Below, one piece after another: positions 34,815 through 47,024 of a DNA stretch of 64,000 bases. The position numbers and the translations under genes are program-made. The stretch is from the NCBI RefSeq assembly GCF_029633865.1, contig NC_079214.1, forward strand, positions 22,690,873-22,754,872, read 5' to 3'. Every line of letters begins with the position of its first letter. Position 1 is the stretch's first letter. Below the pieces are notes generated by a model that ran no database searches, had not been told where the DNA came from, and saw only the letters and a program-made list of their open reading frames with translations. Source of the DNA: Lampris incognitus (lineage: Eukaryota > Chordata > Actinopteri > Lampriformes > Lampridae).

Positions 34815-37800
34815 TTACGCTATCGCCTTTGCCTCTGGCAGGAATGCCTCCCAAAACTTTATAAGCTGAAATACAGTTAAGGGTGAGAAGAATGGAAAGT
34901 TAATAACAGCCTGCAGTGATCGTTATTGTCTCAATAGTTATTAAATGTACAAAAATGCTGGATTAGATTATGTCTGATTAAAACACTTAATTGCTTGCTA
35001 TCACAGCATTTTTATTAACAAGGCTTTGCGAGAAAGTACCTCAAATCCATGAACCAACTAAAAAGATGCCAGCAAAGAGTTTAGGAGTATGACATATTGT
35101 TTCATTTGATGAAAATATTACCCGTTGCTGAGACTGTAGCATTGCCTCCAAATATTTCACTATCTGGTTTTTGAAGTCCTTCGCTTTTTCTTTCTGAAAA
35201 GACAAAAGAGTCATCACATCACATTCTCTTTGTAAATGTAAGAGCCCCATAATTTGGGAAGAACACAAAAAGATTGTCAAATACAAGCACATTGACAAAC
35301 CTCAAACCTGAGTACCTCCTTGCGTACAGTCATGCCGATTCTGTCGAAATCCCTCTCATACTGTGTGACTCGCCCCTCCCACTAACAAATGTGAGGAGAA
35401 AAAAAACACTTGGTATAAAGGTTTTTAAATCTATAAAGATTTAAAAAAGGATCTACTTGGATCATTTTGCCTTTCCAATGTTATTACTTTCACTTTAGCA
35501 TATGTCCATTAAAACCAGCCACAGGGGTTTTTCCTTGATCAGTCTTTCATTCTTTCAAAATCTTTGTTGTTAAGCAGTGAGAAGATTCAGACCCACTCTT
35601 TACCCCAGGGGACTACAAGCCAATGTTATTTAGAATGACAGAATGCACTCTTAAAGACTCAATGAAGAACTAGAGAGCAGAGATGCCCTTGCTCTCAGTA
35701 ACATAATTTTCCATGTTTATATACCACCAAAACCAAGCTTGAGAGTGCTATTGCCGAAGCTGCATGTCTGTTAGTGTGAGATACAACCTGAATTGTAAGC
35801 CATGGCTGAGACCTCCTGATCTGCTATGTTAATACTTGGCACAATTGTAGGACATGCAGTGGATCTGGAGAGGCTTTAGAGGCCCTGTTCAGTGCAGTAC
35901 CCGCTGTGTGGCCTAGTCTCCAGTACCTCAGTAATCTCCTCTTTTGCCTGCTGCAATTTGTCTGGCTTGTTGGCCCACAGCAGCTTGGCCTCTGCTTCCC
36001 GCTTCTTTTGGAGCGTACTTTGAGCCTCCTGCCAGCGTTGCCACGCCCGCATGCGTTGGTCAAAACAGCCCTGGGGATATCCACAATAACAAATATTCGA
36101 TTTAACATTGGCTATTGGTTGAAAATATTGACAGAATCCACTACTGTGCTGTTCTATTGTTTTGCTTCAGTAACCAAAGAATAACAGGTAGGCACCCCTG
36201 TTGCAATTTGTTTTTACTGTGGAAGGGGGCCCTTGATTCTATAGGTTACCATCATGAAAAAAAGAGAACACCTGAGCAATCAAGGAACAGTTTATTGAAC
36301 AAGAGCAACACGTTTTCTGGTAGAGATTAAGTCCACCCAAACTTTCAACAATCTAGTTTTTAATCAAAATTAAAAGTTTTACATCCCAAACATCTGTACT
36401 TTCGCACCTGAGGGAGCAGGTCTCAATTTCAAGCTGTAGACTTTAGCTACAGCTGCACCACTTCCAGAGTAAACAAACCTGTAGTATGACAACTAATGTC
36501 ACAGATATCGCAAGGAAAACACATTAGCGGAAGTGCATATAAAACCATTTAGACTTGACAGAAAGCATGGTTTGCGATCTTTTTCCGTGGATCTTATCAA
36601 AGGTCTACACAACACCAAAACAACTTATTTTCACTGAATACTGATTTACTTGGACACATCCAAGTCAGAGACATCAACCCTGGTGCTTATCTTGGACATT
36701 TTAGCGTAATCTACACGAGCAGTGAATTTATGCCAAGTGCTGCTCCTGTGGTTATAACTAAATTTTTACAACCACGGATTGTCATAGGCTTGGCTATGTC
36801 ATGCGATACGAGTCACAACCCCCCGGATACGCCCTTCCACCTTTCACTATATAAATAAAAAATTTTAAAAAAACATTCAGATTCTTCCATTGAAGGGAGG
36901 AATATCTGAGAAAGAGAGCGTGGATACAGTTATAAGAGAGACAGACCAAAGATATAGATTTTTGTATTTTTCAGCAGTTCTAATCTGATACTGGCTCTTT
37001 ACATTTTTATTTGATTTTGTATAGTTTTCTATAGTTATATATAGTTAGTTTATAGAATTAGCACTCGAGCTTCCCACAATGGTTGCTGTTGACTTGAGCC
37101 TTGTTCAGAGTGAACTGAGCTATTCCCAAACGTAAAAAAAAAAAAAACAACCATGGGCCGTGGTTTGATACCTGTAGGCCATCCCAACATTTTCCTCTGA
37201 TTTTGGCTTTTTTAAGATCTCAGATGGTGTCATGGTCTATCTGAACTGGGGTGTTTTGTTGCACTTTAAGACTGTCTGACTGTAATGGGAGCATCCCATT
37301 TTCAAAAGGAAATGGTTTTTGGAGCTTAAATGATTGCCCCACTGGACTGTGTGGAGGCCCAGTGAGAAGATTCAGCAGAGTGGCATGTCAATACTAAAGT
37401 GAAGTTTTTGTCTGTGAAATTTTCAATGATTGTCCAACGTTGTTTTAACGAAGTCTGGGTTCAAAAAATATTAACCTTATCCTTCAAGGAAAAAAATCTT
37501 TTTTCTTTCCTTTGCCCTTCACAGAGACATCAGAACTCAGGGGACATTTTGGAATTGGAGCTGGAGGGCAATAAATGTCTTGTTCAGGCTAGTTCTGGCT
37601 TTAAATTGCCTCTCCAAGCATTCGAAGCTCTATAAATGGTTTGGCCTCAGACTGTTCACAGGGTGCCTGTTATCTTTCTGCCCCTCAAGTGAAAAAAGTA
37701 CTCAGCAGGGGGCAGACTTCTTTTACCTTGCACTGCTCCTATTGAATACACTTTTACACAGAAGACACAGATTTGATAAGAGAAGCTGATTCTGTAAGGT

Positions 37801-40800
37801 ATTTAGGTATATCTGTATACCCAAATACATATATACACTGATGAGCAAAAGCATTATGACCACTCACAGGTGAACCAAATAAGATTGATAATCTCCAAAC
37901 AAGGGCACATGTAAAGGTCTGGGTAGATTAGATGGAAAGTGAACAATCAGTTCTTGAAGTCAATATGTTGGATGCAGGAGAAATGGGCAGGAGTAAAGAC
38001 CTGAGGGACTTTGACAAGGGGCCAAATTGTTAAGGCCAGACGACTGGATCAGCACATCTCTGAAACGGCAAGGCTTGTGGCGTGCTCCCGGTCAGCAGTG
38101 CTGAGTACCTTCCAACAGTGGTCCAAGGAGGGGCACACCACAAACCGTCGACAGGGTGTTGTGCACCAAAGGCTTATCGATATGCGAGGGCAACAAAGGC
38201 TATCCTATCTGGTCTGAACTGACAGGTCTACTGTGACACAAGTCACAGAAAATCTTAATGATGTTTACAGGAGGAATGTGTCACAACGCACAGTGCATCG
38301 CACCCTCCGTTGCAAGGGTCTACAGGATGTTGCATTGCTATGAAGCCCACTCAGGCAAATTTGTAATTTGTGATAATGGGCTATACAAATAAAATTGACT
38401 TGACCCTGCCGGGTATGGGGCTGTGTAGCCACAGACTGATCAGAGTGCCCATGACGACCCCTGTCCACCGTTGAAATGGCCTACAATGGGAATGCGAGTG
38501 TCGGGAATTGGACCTTGGAGCAGTGGAAGAAAGTCGCCTGGTCTGATGACTCCCGGTCGCTTTTAGATCACATGGATGGCTGTGTATGTGAGCGCCATTT
38601 ACCTGGAAAATTGATGGCACCAGGAAACACTGTGGGAAGACACAATCCGGTAGAGGGAGCGTGATCCCCTGGGCAACGTTCTGCTGGGAAACACTGGGTC
38701 CAGCCATTCATGTGGATGTCAATTTGACATGTGCCACCAACCTAAACATTGTTGCAGATCAGGTACACCCCTTCATGGCACACACACTGCACACATTTTT
38801 CAGGAATGGTTTGAGGAACATGAAGTGTTCAAGGTGTTACATTGGCCTCCAAATTCTCCAAATCTCAATCCAATTGAGCATCTGTGGGATGTGTTGGAAC
38901 GACAAGTCCATGGTGGCTCCACCTTGCAACTTACAGGACTTGAAGGATCTGCTGCTAATGTTTTGGTGTCACATACCACAGCACACCTTAAGGGGTCTAG
39001 TAGAGTCCATGCCTCGGAAGGTCAGCACTGTTTTGGCGGCACATGGAAGACCAACAGCATATTAGATGGTTGGTCATAATGTTTTGGCTCATCAGTGTAT
39101 CTGTTCTGTAAGATATTTAGGCCTAGACTCAAATCACATCCCCTTTCCAGATCATTCAGCATTCCTTTAATTTTCAGTTGGTTTAACTGAAAATCAGTTG
39201 ACAGTTTTGTACTTTTTCAGTTTTTCTTTCTTTTATTTGTTGCCTATTCAGGCAGCAAATGTGTCTTATGTTCTTTGCAACTATTTCATCCTATTCTATT
39301 TTCCTGACTTTGACACTTAGTGAAAAGTGTGTTGAGATTTCTGTGTGATAACAGCACTTTAAATAAACTTGAATAATACTCGAGCAGCATGGATAGTTGT
39401 TGTCATGGAGAAATAAACCCAAGCCTTATGGTTGACAAGTGGCTCTCTAAAGTCACTAAACCCCATAACATCCTTTATTTATGCAGCTCCCGGTACCAGA
39501 CCACAGTGTGTTACCAAGTCAGACCACTTTCTGATCAGCTAACCTTAACTCTACACAAACACACAATTCACAGGAGAGTTACCATACCCGCACAGCACCC
39601 AGTAGACGAATGTAGTCTGCCAGCATCTCAGCAAATATAAAGAAGTCGGTGGCAGCCTGCTCCTGATGCAGCTGCTCCATCTTGTCCTCCACCTCAGCCA
39701 GTTGGGACAGGGCACGTGACAGGGCCGTGTTATCTTCAGAGTTCCCTAGCATGGCCATGCTTTTGGCAAATATTGCTGTGTTCCAACACAGCTCTGGTGA
39801 AGGGCGGGAAGAAGACATAAAATACATACTTCTGTAATGAAAACCATCTTATTTGTACACCTGAAAATACTTAATCTTTGGGCGGGTTTTTCTGTTTCTT
39901 TAAATGAAAGGCTTTAAAAAAAAATCTCTATGCTGAAAGGAGACTACAGGAGAACAGAAAGACAAGCCCTAGTGAGAAACTGCAGAGTAAAACAAAAGCC
40001 TCCATGTGACATAAATCCTGGCTCACCCTTTCTGTGATTGACAAGAGAGTCCACCACAACATGGAGCTTTCTAAGCTGCTGCTCCTCATTCTCCACCTCC
40101 TGCAGTTTGTCCTCAAACCACTGGGTCACACATCAAAGTCAACACAAGGTCAAGATAACACAGTAGACAACCACTCTCAAACAGCAGCCTGTCAGGCTTG
40201 ATATGGTCAGAGGTTAGCCAGCTAAAGTGTCACATTACATTGTGGTACAAAGAAGCCACCCTGTACACTGCAAACCAGATTTGTCATTGAGTGTTGATTC
40301 TGTATTGTTTTAATGATAGTAATCTACAGTGTGCCACACATTCAGTAACAGCCTGGAACACATCATGGCTGAACAGGAAATGTGGAGCACAAGTTTTCAC
40401 TTCTGCAAGATTCGACTGGCTGGCCAGGCTATCTTTGCACATGGCAGAGACAGGAGACCCAGAGCTCTCAAACACAATGGTAGACTTTTGCTCAGGTAAT
40501 AATAGTTATAGTTTCACTATTCAACTTACAATTGGATAGACAATTTGTTTCATTATATAGAAAAGAAAAAGCGCCACAGTTCAAGAAAATACTTTTTTAA
40601 AATATTTTTCGTCAAGAAATTGTTAAGTAATTTTCTTAATACTTTATGGAATTTTGTGGTGCTTTTTGCCATTGCATCAAAAATGGTGTTGAATAACAAA
40701 TCTTTCACTATTGCAAAGCTGATTGATGATCAGTAATAGCGTGATCTAATATGAATGACTGCATCAAAGTAATTAAGTACATTCATTGGTACCACAATGT

Positions 40801-43800
40801 TAGGTGCAACTATCCATTCCATCCATTATCCAAACCGCTTATCCTGCTCTCATGGTCGCGGGCATGCTGGAGCCTATCCCAGCAGTCACTGGGCGGCAGG
40901 CGGGGAGACACCCTGGACAGACCGCCAGGCCATCACAGTACATGCAACTAACAAGCACTTATATTTATCAACCATTTTATGCTAAGCATTGATTGGCGGG
41001 GGGGGGGGGATAGCCCATCATCATGAACATTTTCCAATACTTTTGCATTTATTGCCTTGTCAAATTAGTCCCATATATGTATTTTTAGATTTAGCCATAT
41101 ACATAATAATTGAAATGGAGAAATGAAAACGGACGATCCACTGTGGCGACCCCTAACGGGAGCAACCGAAAGTAGTAGTAGACATAATAATTGACATTAG
41201 CTATGGTGTTTGCGATTTTTCCAAAATTCTAACAAGCAAATGGATGAGGAATTAATATTTGGCTATTTCCAATTCTGTGAGGAGTATATCACACAGCATA
41301 AATCTCTTTCTTAACCACAAGTTTTTTCGACAATACCAATTTGAGAAACTGCATCACTTCGATGACAATGCCACTTACAGTGTCAGACTCATTCATCTTG
41401 ATGGTCATCTTGTTTACAGCATCTGATGCCTTATTGATCATCTTAAGGAGGCCAGCACCACTCAACGTTTGGGTGTTGACTGCTCTGGGTAGCTTAAAAA
41501 AAAGCACACACACACACTCTAACACACAACTGGATCCTTCATTGGAACTCAAGGTGCTTGATTGATAAATTGATCTCAGAAATAACATTTGGTAAAAATT
41601 TCAAATGTACAAAGGACAGTTCTATTAAATTTAAATTCACCAAAACAAACTGAGCAAGCCTAACCTGGAAGTACAACTAACAAACAGTTAGTATCCTGGA
41701 CAAATTTAACATTTATCTTATGTTACTTGTATGCTCTACGCATGGATGAAATACTTATACCTTCTTTAATTTTATATGGTAAAATTCAAGTGAAGAACTG
41801 TATCATCCTCAATCATTTATACAACATCGGACTCTGAGCTTAAAAAGGATGTGAAAATCACAAAGTGGATAGTCTTTATGTGAAATACAAAAACGCTTAT
41901 GGTGTGCAATGTGAGATAGCAAAACTTTATTCATTAAAATTTCACAATCAAATGTTTAAAAATGTATAGACCAACCAAAAAAGTATTGTAAGTGTAAAAA
42001 TCCTCATACCTCCTCTTTCTCCAAGAACTCACGCACATCAGGGTCTTGGAGTAGCGATGGGTGGGACACCACTCTCTGGAGATACCTGGAAAAATATTAT
42101 AGTGGCATACAAATAGTTACAGGATGTTTGGAGTCAAAGAAGCTAAAGAAATATGTCCCACAAAAACACCACTTTTAGCTAAACCGGGCCCTCCATGCAC
42201 CACAATCATATTTCCACTTTTACTGGAACTAATCTTTACTATTAAACTGCACATGTATGCACACGAATTATCTTCATAATTTCATTAACATCTACAGAAA
42301 AATATCTCAATGCATCATCTTTACCTCTCAAGAGCAGCTCTTCTTCTCTCCACAAACTCACCCGATGAGGGATCATCTTTTCCTACCTTAACTTTGGTCA
42401 TTCCTGTTTAATAAAAACAAACAAAACAACAAAAATGTGTACAAAAGGCACAAAAATAAATGTACAGTGGAAACCACTTAAAGTGATCACATTCATCCAG
42501 GCCAATATGATCACTTTAAGAGGACTTTTTTTCCTGCATGACCACCTAATTGTCATGTGTACATAATGTAATGAAACAGAAAACGTCCCTACTTTACATG
42601 ATTTAACTGACTGAAAGATAGTAAGTACCCCACTGATAGCTGCTTCAAATACTTCCAAAAGAAATTTAAAAATGCACTACAAGTTACAGTTACATTGCTA
42701 AGTGTTGCCTCGAGTACATTTTAATGATGGTAGGCCAAGGCCTAAAAATGAAAGTAATGCCATTTTAGGTTGTCTGGTGATTTTGAAGGCAGTTTTCCAG
42801 AGCAGAGGTGGTGCCTTTCAATACTTTAAGAGTAGGTTAAAAATAAACATTTAACGTTAGATTTCCTGAATTAGAATGGTTTTTTTTTATTTCCATTGCA
42901 TTATAAATTATCCCTTTAAGTGAACTCATTGTTTATAATGGATTATTTAAATAGCATTACTATATGAATGATTCCATCCAGCAACTTTTGATCAGTAAAG
43001 CATTTGATCACTATAACCAAGAGCCCGATAAACAGTTTCCATTCCTTATGGTCTTTCTCAGTACAGAGAGTATGGCATAGTCATGGCAACTCACCTACAA
43101 CACTCTTTTCTGGTGGTGGTGGAATGATACATCCATGGAGCGACTGTTTGACTGACAGCTTCTCATACAGACCCAGGAAGTCACTGAAGCGTCGCCGCAC
43201 AGAGAAGGTCTTGTTCCTGAACATGGGCAAGGAAGTCTAGTGGTAGAGACAGGGCCAGAACATGAGAAAGACACAATGTAAATACATACTAAATTTCAGA
43301 AAAAAGAGTGGGCATATCTAAGTAGTTTTAAGAATCAAGAGAAAATATTAGCAATGAATATAAATGTTTATAGAATAAACTCTACAACACATTTCTTAAT
43401 AAATACAACATTTTTTTTTTACTTCTGAGCAGTTCACCACATACCCGAGTAGATACTTTGTAGGCCATGTATGCATTCATGCCATCTCCTACAAAAAAAT
43501 GAGGTACACTGTCAAGTTAAAAAAAATAAGACAAATATCCAAGTTTCAATTAAAGTGAACTTGACAAGTAATGTAAGGTAACTGACATTTGAGTTTGCCA
43601 AAATTGGCATGCACAAAAAAAAAAGTTAGGTACTAAAACACAAAGCAAAACAAACACTAACTTTGGAGGATTAACATATCCAGTAATAATTACATTAACA
43701 TAGAAATTGTGAATGTGGTGACATTAATTTAGCTAATTTGTAGCTCTAATATACTTAGAAAATGGAAAAAGAAACTGACCAATTTTCTCTGGGTTAGTGA

Positions 43801-45201
43801 CAGCAACATCCACATCAAAGTTGTCCTTAGTCTCTTCCAACTGCAATAATTTGGCATATATGCACTCCCTTTAATGACCATAGCAATACAAAGACTATTT
43901 TTTTGATGTGGTTGTAAATGTCTGGCAGGTGTGTGACAGCAGAGTAAGCTTCCGAAAAGCACCGTAGCCCTTTTGGCTTGTTAAAGTATTGCTCTGTACC
44001 TGTTCCATGGATTTGGGCATTGCTGATGTGCTGGGGGTTAATGTGGTAGATGGTCGAGCACCAGAAGAGGAGGGTAGATCTTTCCTGGCTGAGCTGCTGT
44101 GCTTTTCAGTGGCCAGCTCCACAGGTGCCTCTAAATAACAGGGACAGAAGACAGAAAAGTTTTTTTCCCCCCTCCAAAAAAAGTATCTGTTGCATTGAAA
44201 CAGTTGAAAGATAAAAACCACAGACTTTAGCAGAGGATTCTTAAAAAGTGTGTAAGCCTGTTTGGAGCCAGTAAGAAGGGGGGGAGGGGAGCAAAATGAA
44301 GTGGGGTGAATTTTAAGGCAATTGTGTTGGTTTGTTTACCGGCGAATAAATCATTGTCATCATCAGAATGGACTCCATTAGACTTGGTGTTGTTAGGGGC
44401 TGGGTTGCTGGTTTCCACCTCATTGAAAAGATCTGGAGGCTCGTCACTGGCAGCATCTGGCTGACGAACTTCACAACTCATAGAAACAGGGTTACTCTAT
44501 AAACAGATGTGGAAAAGCACTTCAAATTTCCTGAGCAAATGTCCAAAAACCAGAGGAACTGTTTTCTGTTAGCTTTCAGTCATGTCCCCTGTAGTTTCGG
44601 GCGTCTTGCAGAGACAGATAAGTACCGTTAAGGAGGTGGCTGGGTGGGGTGAACTGACTTCAAAGAAGTGCGAGGGAAACTAAGAAATGACAGAAGCAGA
44701 GCTAAGGTTCCAAACAAATAAGACATAAGCACTACACAGAAGCTGAAAAAGCTCAAGTTGACGCTTCTGAAATCACATTAAAGCGCATATGTCTGGGAAG
44801 GCCAATACAAAGATAAAACTTTATATCGTGAGGTTGAATAATGCAATACTTTACGATGCGCTGTTTTATTGAATTGCAGCATATTTAGAAAGCACACATC
44901 ATATTAATCCCCCCCCCCCCAGTTCTGACTTTTTTTTCTTTTTTTTTAAAGCTAGTGCCATGTATGCAGCCTCAGCTGCGGAGGGTTCAGGCTAACTTGC
45001 TCGCTTTGACTCGCTCACTATTACCGCAGACAGCACACACCAGACTGATGAGCCATTATTGCGGACGACTTTCGTACTTACATTACTCACAAAGATATCC
45101 TCTCCTTCATCACTATCTCCTTCGGCCATCTCGGAGAGTCCTGGTTCAAGCTCCTCCGCAGCAGGGAAAGGAGGGGGATTCCGATCTGAGCTGGCCGCCA
45201 T
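34815..45201 (-). CDS. snx1: Sorting nexin 1, complete, 15 coding exons
   Basis: A retromer-associated nexin that binds phosphoinositides and shapes endosomal tubules. Exons 5' to 3': 45082-45201, 44340-44496, 44000-44130, 43780-43840, 43445-43488, 43095-43236, 42325-42403, 42010-42085, 41379-41492, 40027-40120, 39588-39793, 35927-36070, 35301-35381, 35122-35193, 34815-34865. Every intron is GT-AG, every phase joins, and the total of 1572 nt gives 523 residues, about the usual length. The acidic N-terminus ('[11 protein letters not shown]') matches SNX1 family starts. The PX domain spans roughly residues 145-270 with '[15 protein letters not shown]' and 'PPPPEKS' for lipid binding. The C-terminal BAR domain includes 'MTIKMNESD', '[15 protein letters not shown]', '[18 protein letters not shown]' and '[14 protein letters not shown]', ending '[13 protein letters not shown]'. 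A Tc1 sits in intron 11. Distinction from snx2 rests on the N-terminus and ending. Confidence 0.97.
37983..39077 (+). pseudogene. Tc1-like transposase, multiply frameshifted
   Basis: Opens '[13 protein letters not shown]' and shifts frame at once into '[14 protein letters not shown]' and '[10 protein letters not shown]' (helix-turn-helix), then a stop. Later pieces include '[14 protein letters not shown]' (first Asp region), 'VVLQ'-less remnants, and '[16 protein letters not shown]' (Glu region) with Asn in place of the usual Asp next to it. Several shifts and an inserted retroelement tail (about 38340-38405) make it non-functional. Confidence 0.85.
38340..38405 (+). repeat. 3' tail of a retroelement inserted in the Tc1
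   Basis: The text 'ggctatacaaataaaattgacttga' matches a very common teleost LINE/SINE 3' end from memory. It breaks the transposase frame of the host Tc1. The exact limits were not resolved. Confidence 0.55.
40808..40942 (+). repeat. Dispersed teleost repeat fragment in snx1 intron 9
   Basis: The segment 'attatccaaaccgcttatcctg' followed by 'ggcaggcggggagacaccctgg' resembles a repeat I recall as very frequent in teleost genomes (a LINE-associated tail). It does not overlap any snx1 exon. Confidence 0.6.
41114..41181 (+). mobile_element. Extreme 5'-truncated RTE-like LINE tail with perfect target duplication
   Basis: Only 68 bp of the LINE 3' end remain (...gtggcgacccctaacgggagcaaccgaaagtagtagtag), the same tail as the copies near 12.7, 45.5 and 53.3 kb. 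It is flanked by the identical 13-bp sequence acataataattga at 41101-41113 and 41182-41194. It lies in snx1 intron 9. Confidence 0.9.
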
Positions 45202-45205
45202 ATTC
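45194..45205 (-). promoter_or_regulatory. snx1: YY1/TISU-like element overlapping the snx1 start codon
   Basis: The minus strand reads GAATATGGCGGC with the ATG being the snx1 initiator. This matches the known TISU consensus (SAASATGGCGGC) at 11 of 12 positions and contains a YY1 core. TISU elements are associated with very short 5'UTRs. A CGGAAGT ETS-type word (plus strand, 45230-45236) lies 25 bp further upstream. Confidence 0.6.
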
Positions 45206-45449
45206 CTGCTCTAATATTTATTACGTAGGCGGAAGTTGATGCGACAATGAAGGCCAAAGTCTGGTGCGACATCTGCTGGCCACACAGCAGAAGACAATCA
45301 TGTTTACTTCGCATGAAAATATCGTTTACTGACTCTTTTCTGGGGGGAAAAACCCGAATTACAAGTGAGCAATTAACAGACGAACTCGAAAGTTACCAAC
45401 TGGCATCATAGAGCTCTAGACGGTAATTATAATATAGTAACAGTAATTC
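45202..45449. promoter_or_regulatory. snx1: snx1 promoter region
   Basis: Sequence immediately upstream of the snx1 start codon, moderately CpG-bearing, with 'acgtaggcggaagttgatgcg' including an ETS-type CGGAAGT. No TATA box at a normal spacing was identified. The extent is arbitrary up to the LINE at about 45.45 kb. Confidence 0.45.
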
Positions 45450-46514
45450 TTCCTTCGGCTGCTCCCGTTAGGGGTCGCCACAGCGGAATATCCGTTTCCA
45501 TCTCTTCCTGTCCTCTGTATCTTCCTCTGCCACGCCAGTCACCTGCATGTCCTCACTCGCCACCTCCGTAAACCTCTTCTTTGGCCTTCCTTTTTTCCTC
45601 TTGACTGGTAGCTCCATATTCAGCATCCTTCTCCCAATATACCCAGCATCTCTCCTCCACACATGTCAAAACAATTTCAATCTCGCCCCTTTGTCTCGAA
45701 ACGCTCCAACCTGAGCTGTCCCTCTAGTAAATATCATTATTCCTGATCCTGTCCATTTTCGTCACTCCACCAAAAATCTCAGCATCTTCAACTCTGCCAG
45801 CCCCAGCTCCGCCTCCTGTCTTTTGGTCAGTGCCACCGTCTTCAAACCATACAACATAGCTGGTCTAACTACCATCTTGTAAACCTTCCCTTTGACTCTT
45901 GCTGGTACCCTTCTGTCGCAAATCACTCTCGATACTCTTCTCCACCCACTCTCCCCTGCCGGCACTCTCTTCTTCACCTCTCTTCTACACTCCCCGTTAC
46001 TTTGAACAAGGGTCCGAAATTAACTTTTTGGCTTACCGGCCAAGGGGACTGGTAGATGAAAAAATCTACCGGCCAAGCATGTTTTTTACAGGCCAAAATA
46101 ATTAGTAACCCTTTTGTGCCATACATACGTTTTCAGTAAATATCAATGAGAGAATAAGGTATTGTGTTGAATAAAAGCTTTTAAAAATGTGACAAGAGCA
46201 GATCTGAAGCAAAATTGTTTTATGCAAAATTGGTCAGTGGTTAAAAGATAAAATGTTACAAGTATGATTTCATGTTTTATTTGCAGTATTATTATAACTA
46301 CTCGAGTGCTCCACATGCCCATCCCTAGTCCCAGACTACTTCTCACTCTACAGCAGCCACTCTCTTTGCACCGTCCATGAAGTCTGGCCTCCTGCTCCTG
46401 ACAAGAGTCTTGGTGCCACGGATCAACAGCACTGGTTGGGTCATACTGCTCGGGAGATGACAGCTGCACCGTCAGTAGACCCGAGAGTGTGTCTGAGTTG
46501 AGGTTGGACCGCCA

Positions 46515-46689
46515 ATCATTTTTTTCTTAAATTTATTTCGGATTTTCCCCCTTTTCTCCCAAATTAGTGGCCAATCAATCCCTATTTTAGTTCAAACACC
46601 CGCCCTCGTACTGCATGCGTTCGCCAACTGCATCTCTCCGGCCGGCAGTCTCCAGACCGAACCACTGCTTTTCCCCACTCCACAATCGA
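46515..46689 (-). repeat. 3' part of a further SINE-like repeat
   Basis: On the minus strand it ends 'gggagaaaagggggaaaatc', an A/G-rich tail of the kind found on teleost tRNA SINEs, preceded by 'agactgccggccggagaga'. No tRNA-like head is visible. It abuts the next repeat directly. Confidence 0.45.
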
Positions 46690-46772
46690 CAACGTTAACC
46701 AGTCGACTAAAGGGTCCGACCCGTTAGTGAAGGACCAATGTGTCTACTTATCCATGCACGTTACACTGCCCC
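46690..46772 (-). mobile_element. tRNA-like repeat, family B copy 1 (partial)
   Basis: Shares 'gacaacgttaaccagtcgactaaa', in effect the A-box region, and 'atccatgcacgttacac' with the copies at 46876-47024, 47710-47838 and 55584-55741. The B-box half is degraded. Confidence 0.6.
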
Positions 46773-46875
46773 TCTCCTTCGGGAAGCCGCGCTTCAGCAT
46801 ATCAGCTCCCTCACGCCTCTGGGCTCACGCGCTTCCGATGACCTCACGGTCTCACCATCCCACTTCTGACACCAA

Positions 46876-47024
46876 TGTAGCAACTTCGGGGAGCAGTCTG
46901 GGAACGCCACAGTCCGGACGCGAACCCGTATCTCCTGCACCGCAAGCGACAACGTTAACCAGTCGACTAAAGAGTCCGACCCGTTAGTCAGGGACCATCG
47001 TGTATTTATCCATGCCCGTTACAC
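46876..47024 (-). mobile_element. tRNA-like repeat, family B copy 2
   Basis: Minus-strand text begins 'tgtaacgggcatgg' and has an A-box-like 'ttagtcgactggttaacg' and a B-box-like 'gggttcgcgtcc', then ends 'gttgctaca'. About 149 bp and the best-preserved copy. It could be a tRNA-derived SINE; the TG...CA limits also permit a short LTR. Confidence 0.65.

Larger units (their letters stand above)
37836..39097 (+). mobile_element. Tc1-like transposon (family B relative) in snx1 intron 11
   Basis: 1262 bp between TA dinucleotides (37834-37835, 39098-39099). The termini are inverted: 'cactgatgagcaaaagcattatgacca' on the left and 'cactgatgagccaaaacattatgacca' on the opposite strand at the right. The full-length structure has a broken transposase on the plus strand, antisense to snx1. 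Its ends and protein resemble the interrupted element at 12682-15825. Confidence 0.93.

Noticed and set aside
40284-40475. Possible extra snx1 exon between exons 9 and 10
   Set aside because: No matching phase or SNX1-like residues. Exons 9 and 10 join directly in frame, and the 523-residue total is already right.
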